Assembly (NCBI GenBank): GCA_023212695.1
Contig: JALCCG010000149.1
Span: 1 to 54,364 of the forward strand
Direction: 5' to 3'
DNA from: Sporisorium sorghi
Lineage: Eukaryota; Basidiomycota; Ustilaginomycetes; Ustilaginales; Ustilaginaceae
Length of the DNA stretch: 54,364 nucleotides
The notes beneath the pieces were generated by a model. It did no database searches and had not been told where the DNA came from. It was given only the letters and a program-made list of their open reading frames with translations. Made by a program: the position numbers and the translations under genes. Below, one piece after another: positions 47,493 to 54,364 of this stretch (positions are counted from its first letter, which is position 1; each line of letters starts with the position of its first letter).

Positions 47493-49475
47493 ATGCCGTC
47501 CTCGGTGACAAAACACACCATCCCACCCTTCTACGCCTGCTACTTTCTTCGCTCCCTCTCCTCGCCCGGCATCACCTACATCGGCTCCACACCCGCTCCA
47601 CCCCGTCGCAAACGACAGCACAATGGTGACCTCACGCAGGGCGCCTACAAAACCGCGCGCGCCCGGCCCTGGGAGATGGAGTGTATCGTCTACGGCTTCT
47701 CATCCAAGATCGCTGCGCTTCAGTTCGAGTGGGCCTGGGCCAAACCGCATCTCTCTCGCCACCTCAAGTTCTTGTCTACAGAGTTCTCTGCGGATGGCAG
47801 TACGACAAACACATCGGAATGGGCTGGTATGGCGCTGTTCCCGTTCACCAGCATGACACCGGGCCAGACACGCTGGGGCAAGCCGAAACGCAGGATCGCA
47901 AGACCGCCGTCGACACCCAACGCCAGACTGCTCGCCATGCGTGCACTCCTTCGCTCAGAGCCGTTCTGCGGTTGGGGTCTCAAGCTCGCCTTCTTCACCG
48001 AGTGGAGCTGGCTGGCGTATCAGAGACTTGAAGCCGCTTCTCCTTCCGCATCAAGCGAGGCATCAACATCGATCCTGCAGTGGGATAGGTACAGTCGATC
48101 CGGCAAGCCTCTGCATCCACTCTACCCGGTGGCGGTGTGCGACTTTGCCGGCGTCGATGGCAAGCGAGTACCTCTCGTCCACGTGTCAGCTCAGCACCGA
48201 CTGGATGCTGGTGTCGTCGATCAGCCCGTCAAGAAGAGGCAAGCTGCAGGCAGGAAGAAGGCGGATGCGGACGAGACGCCGCAGTGGCCGGAAACGCTGC
48301 CGAAGACAGCCAACTTGAAGGGCCTCGATGCGTGCGTACAGGACTTTGCCGCTTTTCCTTCGCCACAGCCTGCGCCTTTAAGCACTGACTTGACCAAGAA
48401 GGCTAAACGCGCGAAAAAGTCGATCAACGAGGCTGCGGTCGGCGCGTCTGCTGCTGAGGACGAAGAACTGGACAACGAGCTAGACGAAGAAGACGCCGAT
48501 CTGGAATCAGCGGATGCAGCATCGACGGGAGCTGCTGAGCCGGGGTCGGGATCGACGCGGGTTCTGCATCGGATGCGATTCGACGACCTCGATGTCGAAG
48601 AAAGCGAGTGGAAGCGGTTCAAAACATCCATCGCCGCACACTTTGGCTCCGATGATTCAACGCAGGCCATGAGCGACTTTCTGCAGACTTGCGTGCAGCG
48701 CCACATCGCAGCCCAAGACGCACGTACAGCAGACAGTGCCGTTGCTGCACCCACGGCGTCTTGCGCTCTATGTCAGGAATCGATCGATCTCAGCCGCCAA
48801 CTCGACTTTGTTTTGTGTCCGAGTCCGCATGCTGGCACGTTGCCAGTCGTCTCGGGTGCGGCTTCGAGCACGACCGATCCCACGTGTTCGACCAGGGACG
48901 CCGACGGTGACTGCACCTCGATCTTCCACCTCTCCTGCCTGGCGCAATCGTTTCTGGAGCAGCAAAGCGGCGTCTCAGGAGCCAACGAAAGCAGTACGAG
49001 TACGGTGCTACCGACACATGGATCTTGTCCGTGCCACAAGGGTCAGCAGAAGCAGCCAGCCACGTGGGGCGATGTGGTAAGAGCAGTATATCGCAGGAGC
49101 GAGCGGTTCGAGCGCTTGGTCCGATTTTTGGTTCGATCCGGTCGAATGTACGCAGAGCACCTACATCCTCCGTTGGAGGTCGAGGCGACGTCGAAAGCTG
49201 GCAAAGGGAAGGGTAGAGCGAAGGCTGTCATTGCTGACGCTGTCGATGTCCAAGCTGAAGTCGAGGGACAGGAAGCAGATACGGATCGGACGGCGAAGAA
49301 GACGACGAGGAAGCGCAGGCAGCCGACCGCTGCCAACGTTGATGCACAAGAGGCTGCAGCAGCAGTCGTTGACGAGGATCAAGTAGAGGGCATGAGATCC
49401 AAGACAGATACACGGAGAAAAGTGTCACGGAAAGCCAAAGTGGTCCAACAGAGCGATGTGATCGACCTCGCTTGA
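47493..49475 (+). CDS. SLX1: Structure-specific endonuclease subunit SLX1
   Basis: Slx1 is the GIY-YIG nuclease that, with Slx4, cuts branched DNA such as Holliday junctions and flaps. From the ATG at 47493 the protein has 660 residues. The nuclease domain is at the N-terminus: FYACYFLRS (GIY-like), [19 protein letters not shown] (YIG with catalytic Arg), then [12 protein letters not shown] (catalytic Glu). The C-terminal half carries the RING-like zinc finger, with CALCQES (about 423), [15 protein letters not shown] and SCPCHKG. It is more than twice as long as yeast Slx1 (304) because of acidic/Lys-rich inserts at about 235-370 and a basic Lys/Arg-rich tail. The tail resembles nuclear-localisation sequence. 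The partner Slx4 is not in this window. Confidence 0.9.
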   Translation: MPSSVTKHTIPPFYACYFLRSLSSPGITYIGSTPAPPRRKRQHNGDLTQGAYKTARARPWEMECIVYGFSSKIAALQFEWAWAKPHLSRHLKFLSTEFSADGSTTNTSEWAGMALFPFTSMTPGQTRWGKPKRRIARPPSTPNARLLAMRALLRSEPFCGWGLKLAFFTEWSWLAYQRLEAASPSASSEASTSILQWDRYSRSGKPLHPLYPVAVCDFAGVDGKRVPLVHVSAQHRLDAGVVDQPVKKRQAAGRKKADADETPQWPETLPKTANLKGLDACVQDFAAFPSPQPAPLSTDLTKKAKRAKKSINEAAVGASAAEDEELDNELDEEDADLESADAASTGAAEPGSGSTRVLHRMRFDDLDVEESEWKRFKTSIAAHFGSDDSTQAMSDFLQTCVQRHIAAQDARTADSAVAAPTASCALCQESIDLSRQLDFVLCPSPHAGTLPVVSGAASSTTDPTCSTRDADGDCTSIFHLSCLAQSFLEQQSGVSGANESSTSTVLPTHGSCPCHKGQQKQPATWGDVVRAVYRRSERFERLVRFLVRSGRMYAEHLHPPLEVEATSKAGKGKGRAKAVIADAVDVQAEVEGQEADTDRTAKKTTRKRRQPTAANVDAQEAAAAVVDEDQVEGMRSKTDTRRKVSRKAKVVQQSDVIDLA

Positions 49476-49569
49476 CGAAAAACGTTGCACCAACGCCATC
49501 GCATCTACACATGCACTCCATACAATCAAAGCAAGACTGGAAGGGCAACGATGCTCGCTGCAAGCGACT

Positions 49570-50958
49570 CTACAACTCATCACCATGACTGAACAGCGAC
49601 CCCACCAGATTCCTAGCCTTGTTGCTCCTCCCTTTACTCTTTGGCTCTGCAACCTTCCCCTTCGCCTGCAGATCATTCCCCCTAATCAGCAGATTCATAA
49701 ACTCGTAAATCAAATCGCTCGCGGCATACGCCGTGATCTCGGCATGATCGTACGACGGGCTGACCTCGACCAAATCAAACCCGACGAAGTTCAAGCCCTC
49801 CAGCCCCCTCAAAATCCTCCTGAGCTCTCTCGGGCTCCACCCCGCCGATTCCAGCGTGCCCGTACCCGGCGCGAACCCAGGATCCAGCGTATCGATATCG
49901 ATACCAAGATAAACCGGCATATTGCCCACCCTCTCCCTGATCTGCGTCACAATCGCTGGAACGCCCACGTCGTCAATGTCGTCCGAAGTGATGATGTCAA
50001 ACCCGATCGAGGCGTCGTGCTGTATGTCGTCGTAGGAGCCGAGGCGGGTGCGGATTCCCGCGTGGATCGACTGGTTGCGTGCGATGAGGCCTTCGAGAGC
50101 GGCTTGCCAGAAGAACGTGCCGTGCTGGATCTGGTGCTGGCGCGTGGGCGAGCCGGCGGGCGAGACCTCGGGCGGCCACGTATCGAGGTGTGCGTCGAAG
50201 TGGATCACGGCGACCGGGCCGTAAACGCGATAGAGGGAGCGGAGGATGGGCAGCACGATGGTGTGGTCCCCCCCGAGCGAGACGATTTTCGGATGTGCTT
50301 TGCCGTCCCTCGCCAGGCCCGCGCTCGAGAACGCCTGCCACGCATCGTGGGATACGACGGAGCTGGGAGGCGTTGAGGAGAGGTGCGTTGAAGGATCCGA
50401 CGCCGGCGTGCGCTGTAGTAGCGACGTATAACCTGCTTCGATCTGGTCGATCGCCAGCGCAGGATCCATGGGCGAAGCAGGGATATCGTCGCAGTCGAGG
50501 AACTTCAACCCCGTATTGTACGGATCCTGCCCGTGATAGAGCGAGAAAGTACGACCCGCACGCTGCCGCCTGCTCGCCTGCCGGATCGCATTCGGCCCAA
50601 ACCGCGCCCCTGGTCGATAGGTCACCGTGAGGTCGTACGGGATCCCCAGCACTGCGACATCGAACAGCTGACCCGGATCGCTCAAGCACTTCGCCGTGGG
50701 CAGGTGCGCATACGTCGTCACGCCAGAGTACGCAGGCACGCCCACGCCGGCATACTTGGTGGTCCACGGATCAGCGATGTCGTTGGACGGGAACTCGACT
50801 AGCGGGATGGGGGCGAATTCGGCCGTGCTGTGCGGGCCGGCACCGTGGTGGTCCTCGTCGAGTCCGGGAGAGTGTGGATTTGCGTGTGAGTGCGAGCGGG
50901 CCAGCGCTGCACAGCCGAGTGCGAAGGCCAGCAATGAGGCAGCTCTTCGAATGATCAT
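49570..50958 (-). CDS. Agmatinase-family ureohydrolase with signal peptide
   Basis: Ureohydrolases of this family hydrolyse agmatine (or related guanidines) to urea and an amine, using two Mn ions. The 462-residue protein has all metal-binding motifs: LGGDHTIVL (about 226), HFDAHLDTW (about 249) and GIDIDTLDPGFAPGTGT (about 347). The start MIIRRAASLLAFALGCAALARS is a clear signal peptide, followed by a His-rich segment (HSHANPHSP), so it is probably secreted or in the vacuole/ER lumen. An insertion of about 55 residues lies before the first metal motif. Fungal agmatinase homologues of this secreted type are of unproven substrate. The gene ends 94 bases from SLX1 (convergent) and is divergent from the FGGY kinase. 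Confidence 0.88.
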   Translation of the reverse strand: MIIRRAASLLAFALGCAALARSHSHANPHSPGLDEDHHGAGPHSTAEFAPIPLVEFPSNDIADPWTTKYAGVGVPAYSGVTTYAHLPTAKCLSDPGQLFDVAVLGIPYDLTVTYRPGARFGPNAIRQASRRQRAGRTFSLYHGQDPYNTGLKFLDCDDIPASPMDPALAIDQIEAGYTSLLQRTPASDPSTHLSSTPPSSVVSHDAWQAFSSAGLARDGKAHPKIVSLGGDHTIVLPILRSLYRVYGPVAVIHFDAHLDTWPPEVSPAGSPTRQHQIQHGTFFWQAALEGLIARNQSIHAGIRTRLGSYDDIQHDASIGFDIITSDDIDDVGVPAIVTQIRERVGNMPVYLGIDIDTLDPGFAPGTGTLESAGWSPRELRRILRGLEGLNFVGFDLVEVSPSYDHAEITAYAASDLIYEFMNLLIRGNDLQAKGKVAEPKSKGRSNKARNLVGSLFSHGDEL

Positions 50959-51523
50959 GCTGGTAGAGACGCTCGTGCTCGAGGACGTGATGATGGCAGG
51001 GAAGAGGAGCGAGGAGATAAGAGAGAGCTCAAGGATCAGTCACAGTCGACACCTTAAATAACAATCTTCACATAGCGAAAGACGCTCGGCGCTCCGAAGC
51101 CATAATGCCTCAAGCTATCGGCTATCTGCAGTCGGAACGAGCATGTCTTGTGCCCTCGTCCACAGCGGCAAGAGCGGGGAGAGCATGGCTCGTTAAGCGT
51201 CGACAAGCTCGTTTAGAGCCAAAACTTATCTTCGACAGCGCCGACAAAAACGCCGAAATTTCCGACCTCGAAAGAAGACGGCGATGTAACATTTGAAAAG
51301 AAAAGAATCGGCGATTCGTGGCTGCTCGGCGATCTTTTTTTTTTTTTTTTTTTTTGTTGCATTTCTTCTCGTCGGTCTGTGCGTGTCATGTCGGTGAATT
51401 CTTTACTTTTGTCCCTTTCCGTCGGAAACTCTGAACTCGAAGAGCTTCTTCTTTCTTCTTGCAACGGAAGACAACTTCTTCCTCCTCCATCATCACAACA
51501 AGACAGGCGACTGGGCAGCAACA
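50959..51523. other. Divergent promoter region of agmatinase-like and FGGY genes
   Basis: 565 bases without a gene. It contains CCGAAATTTCCG at 51253-51264 and T21 at 51335-51355, with T on the kinase coding strand 169 bases before its ATG. Confidence 0.6.
51335..51355. repeat. Poly(dT) run upstream of FGGY kinase
   Basis: 21 T on the plus strand (coding strand), 169 bases before the ATG at 51524. Confidence 0.95.
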
Positions 51524-53377
51524 ATGACAGACAGCTCGAGCAAATTCTACTACATCGGCGTCGACGTCGGCACGGGCTCGGCGAGAGCAGCGCTGGTGGA
51601 CGACGACGGCAACATCATCGCCGAATCCACCCACGCCACACAGACGTATCGTCTCGAGTCGGATGCGCGCATCTTCGAGCAGTCAACCTCGGACATCTGG
51701 GCGCAGATCAAGCTGGCCATCACGCAGGTCGTCGCTGCATCCAAGGTGGACGCGAGCCGCATCAAGGGGCTTGGATTCGATGCTACCTGCTCCCTCGCCG
51801 TTACTGATTTCAACGGGAATCCGATCGCTGTGACCCCGCGGTCTGCTTCTTCGCAGAGCGAGTGGGGACCGGGAGAGCGAAACGTGATTTTGTGGGCCGA
51901 CCATCGTGCGGAGGATGAGGCGGCGTTGATCAACTCGACTGGCTCCAAGGTGCTCAACTACGTCGGCAAGACCATGTCGCTCGAGATGGAGATTCCCAAG
52001 ATTCTGTGGTTGAAGAAGCACATGCCTGCGGAGCTTTTTAGCGAGTGCATGTTTTTTGACTTGCCGGACTACCTGACGTACAAAGCGACGGGTTCGCTGG
52101 CGAGGAGCAACTGCTCGTTGGTGTGCAAGTGCTCGTACATCCCCCCTGGTGTTGATGGGTCGGAGCTTGGGTGGCAGCCGGAGTTCTTTGATCAGATCGG
52201 GCTGGGCGAGCTGGTCAAGGACGACTTCAAGCAGTTGGGCGGTGTGCCGGGTCGCAACGGTATCGTGCTTACGGCTGGCCAGCCTGTTGGTGACGGTCTT
52301 GCTGCTGAAGTCGCCGCCGAACTCGGACTGCTGCCTGGTACAGCGGTCGGGTCGGCACTGATCGACGCGTACGCTGGCTGGGTCGGCACCGTCGCTGCAC
52401 CCGCCACGAATCCCGTCGACGAGCGCCAAAGCCACCCCTCGCTCATCAGCTCGCAGAACCGCGTCGCTGCCATCGCAGGCACAAGCACGTGTTACTGCGT
52501 CCAATCCCCCAACGGCATCCTCGTCGACGGCGTCTGGGGCCCTTACAAGCACGCCGTCTTCCCCGGCCTGTGGATGAACGAAGGCGGCCAGTCCTCAACA
52601 GGTCAACTGATCGACTTTATCATCGACACGCACCCTGCTGCACCCTCGCTCCGCACACTCGCCTCCGAGAGCAACCGCTCACCGTTCCAGGCGCTGCACG
52701 ACAAGATCGACGCACTTGCACAAGATGCCTCCCTCGCGCACGCGTCATACTTGACCAAGGACCTGTTCATCTACCCGGACTTCCACGGCAACCGCTCGCC
52801 ACTCGCCGACTCGCAGATGAAGGGCATGATCACGGGTCTCAAGCTGGATCGCTCCGTGGCCGATCTGGCGCTCAAGTACTACGCCACGCTCGAGGCGATC
52901 GCGCTGCAGACACGGCACATTGTCGAGGAGATGAACGCCAAGGGCCACAAGATCGACTCGATCTACATGAGCGGTGGGCACGTCAAGAACCCCGTGTTTA
53001 TGCAGCTCATCGCCGATGTGTGCAACATGCCCGTGCAGCTGCCGTTCAGCTCGTCGGCGAGCGTCGTTGCCGGCTCGGCTATCTTGGGCAGGTTTGCAGC
53101 GGATGTCAAGGATCCTACAGCGACAGGGGCGAGTGGACAGCATGCCCCGCAGCAGTCGACGAGGATTGACGATCAAAAGACGGCAGAGGAGTCGTCGTTC
53201 AGGTACAAGGACCATCTGTGGGATCTGATGGTGAGGATGACCAAGCCAGGAACGCTTGTTTTCCCTCAGAAGGACGAGAAGCTGAGCAAACTGCTCGACG
53301 TCAAGTACAAGATCTTCCGCGAATCCATCACGATTCAGCGCAAGTGGAAGTCGATGGTCGCCGAGGCGATCAACTGA
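51524..53377 (+). CDS. FGGY-family carbohydrate kinase (D-ribulokinase-like)
   Basis: FGGY kinases phosphorylate sugars; the Ydr109c/FGGY type acts on D-ribulose. The 617-residue protein has the phosphate-binding opening YIGVDVGTGSARAALVDDDG, then GFDATCSLAV and ILWADHRAEDEA (conserved W-x-D-x-R substrate region). The second domain carries GTSTCYCVQS, FPGLWMNEGGQSSTGQLIDF, FHGNRSPLAD and IYMSGGHVKNPVFMQLIADV (about 482-502), which match the ribulokinase-like branch rather than glycerol or xylulose kinases. Length is slightly above the usual 550, from an acidic insertion near 540-565. It shares a promoter region with the agmatinase-like gene. No introns. A role in repair of D-ribulose is inferred from the family. 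Confidence 0.87.
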   Translation: MTDSSSKFYYIGVDVGTGSARAALVDDDGNIIAESTHATQTYRLESDARIFEQSTSDIWAQIKLAITQVVAASKVDASRIKGLGFDATCSLAVTDFNGNPIAVTPRSASSQSEWGPGERNVILWADHRAEDEAALINSTGSKVLNYVGKTMSLEMEIPKILWLKKHMPAELFSECMFFDLPDYLTYKATGSLARSNCSLVCKCSYIPPGVDGSELGWQPEFFDQIGLGELVKDDFKQLGGVPGRNGIVLTAGQPVGDGLAAEVAAELGLLPGTAVGSALIDAYAGWVGTVAAPATNPVDERQSHPSLISSQNRVAAIAGTSTCYCVQSPNGILVDGVWGPYKHAVFPGLWMNEGGQSSTGQLIDFIIDTHPAAPSLRTLASESNRSPFQALHDKIDALAQDASLAHASYLTKDLFIYPDFHGNRSPLADSQMKGMITGLKLDRSVADLALKYYATLEAIALQTRHIVEEMNAKGHKIDSIYMSGGHVKNPVFMQLIADVCNMPVQLPFSSSASVVAGSAILGRFAADVKDPTATGASGQHAPQQSTRIDDQKTAEESSFRYKDHLWDLMVRMTKPGTLVFPQKDEKLSKLLDVKYKIFRESITIQRKWKSMVAEAIN

Positions 53378-53493
53378 TTCTCTCGGGCGATTTTGCTTTT
53401 CCAATTGATGCGGTTGTAGACGACTTTTGGTATGCATTGACGAATGCTGTGCGCGAGAGTGTTGTACAGAATGCGATAGCGGCGGCTGTGTGT

Positions 53494-54158
53494 CTAGAGA
53501 AGCTTGAGGTGGCCAGTGAGCTGGTTCATGAGCGAAACGGGTGCAGGGCCGAGGCCGAGCACCGTGCGTGTGTTTGGCGCGATCTGTGTGCGACCACTAC
53601 ATGCCTCCAAAAAAAAAAAAAGAGAACATCAAGTCAGCTTCCCTTCCTCAAACGCCATTGTCCCAACTCGCCAACTTACGCATCGATGATACTCCTAGCC
53701 GCAATACCCAACTCCCTCGCCCTGGCTTCCAACTCGAGCATCTTCTCCTCATCCGGGCACTTGACCGCCACCTTAGCCTGGCCCCTCCTCTCCCACTGGC
53801 TCACAAATTTGGGCGTCACCTTCCTCGCCAGCTTGTACGCCGCCAACGTAGCGTGTCCGCACTGCGCGGCAATCTTGCCCTTCTCCATCTTGATGTCCAT
53901 CCTAACCGCCAGAATCATCTTGCACTCCTCCTCCTCAAGCCCTGTGCCAGAAGACTTGTAGTTGTCCGAGATGGCGGCGAGCTCGTCTTCTGAGTCGAGG
54001 TCGGAGGAGGAGGAGCAAGTGATGCGTCGAGAGTTGGCGTTGTACGAGACGAGCGAGCGGCCCATGCCGACAAAGTAGCCGATGGTGAGCGAGGCGATGG
54101 ACACGGCGATGACGGTGGGAAGCATGGCGGATGAGGAGGATGGGGTAGGTATCGACAT
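53494..54158 (-). CDS. PTH2: Peptidyl-tRNA hydrolase 2 (two exons)
   Basis: Pth2 frees tRNA from prematurely dropped peptidyl-tRNA; in yeast it is on mitochondria and also linked to ubiquitin pathways. Exon 1 (53680-54158) and exon 2 (53494-53596) join within an Ala codon across an 83-base intron (GTAAGT..TGTAG) that holds a poly-T run on the coding strand. This gives 193 residues, typical for the family. Exon 1 alone ends at IIDA and lacks the C-terminal third; the added exon reads [20 protein letters not shown] and [13 protein letters not shown], the conserved end. An N-terminal TM segment (about 13-31) precedes an acidic linker and the core [20 protein letters not shown] with the catalytic His in QCGHATL (H102). 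Confidence 0.9.
53609..53621. repeat. A13 inside the PTH2 intron
   Basis: On the coding strand this is T13 just before the 3' splice site, acting as a polypyrimidine tract. Confidence 0.85.
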
Positions 54159-54279
54159 GCTTGCGAGTGACGGTGGTGCTGGTGGTGTTGAGGGTGAGAT
54201 TGTGGTGGAAGATGGGATGAAATCAAGGTCGAGCGTTGCTGAGAAGAAAGTGTTGGTCCGGAAGACGGAACGAGCGCAG

Positions 54280-54345
<66 letters not shown>

Positions 54346-54364
54346 GAAAAAAAAAAAAAAAAAA
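54280..54364. repeat. Poly(dA:dT) run at contig end upstream of PTH2
   Basis: 63 A (54280-54342), then GGGG and more A, 121 bases before the PTH2 ATG (T on its coding strand). The end of the window is a low-quality assembly end. Confidence 0.95.

Noticed and set aside
1..54364. tRNA, rRNA or CRISPR arrays
   Set aside because: I looked for T-arm GGTTCGAATCC-type signals and spaced repeats by eye and found none that folds as a tRNA or forms an array.

Overview
The window is a fungal nuclear contig. The intron-poor, GC-rich genes, the short introns (about 69-100 bases, GT..AG), the Ser/Ala/polyQ-rich low-complexity stretches and the gene content (Exo70, Lsb5, Tpa1, Dpm2, Slx1, Kre9-type wall protein, CNT-type nucleoside transporter) point to a basidiomycete. 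The style is that of smut fungi and relatives (Ustilaginales); this is an inference from gene style, not from a marker gene. Both ends of the window and one internal gap lie at long poly(dA:dT) runs, where the assembly broke.

Layout. 0-5 kb: EXO70 (+) converges on a secreted lytic-transglycosylase-like protein (-). 5-13 kb: a 3-ketoacyl-CoA thiolase (+), a 3.6 kb gene-poor stretch, a concentrative nucleoside transporter (+) and a three-exon DPM2 (-). 13-24 kb: a two-TM unknown protein (+), mitochondrial IMP2 peptidase (-), a bZIP regulator with a 19-copy tetranucleotide repeat just before its start (-), LSB5 with a 9-base first coding exon (+), and an unknown coiled-coil protein (+). 24-34.6 kb: carnitine acetyltransferase YAT2-like (-), lipocalin-like protein (+), a four-exon CHY zinc-finger gene whose first coding exon is only 5 bases (-), TPA1 (-), a false duplication around the N gap, a peroxisomal SCP2 protein ending in AKL (+), and a Kre9/Knh1-type GPI protein (-). 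34.6-40.6 kb: a decayed, repeat-bearing region with a truncated homoserine-acetyltransferase-like relic, an intact epoxide hydrolase (-), a possible LINE trace and a PhzF-like gene broken twice. 40.6-54.4 kb: secreted PhoD phosphatase (-), secreted phytase-like protein (-), a mitochondrial SAM-carrier-like protein with a polyQ insertion (+), SLX1 nuclease (+), secreted agmatinase-like protein (-), FGGY ribulokinase-like protein (+) and spliced PTH2 (-).

Themes. Lipid and acyl-group metabolism recurs (thiolase, SCP2, carnitine acetyltransferase), as do secreted enzymes acting outside the cell (transglycosylase-like, PhoD, phytase-like, agmatinase). There is no evidence of one co-regulated cluster. 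The strongest non-genic signals are the promoter-positioned poly(dA:dT) tracts, often with a nearby AAATTTCCG-type palindrome, and the (GCAA)19 leader of the bZIP gene.

Six genes needed splicing to be read whole (DPM2, LSB5, lipocalin-like, CHY zinc finger, Kre9-like, PTH2); their exon limits were worked out by eye from splice signals and reading frame.
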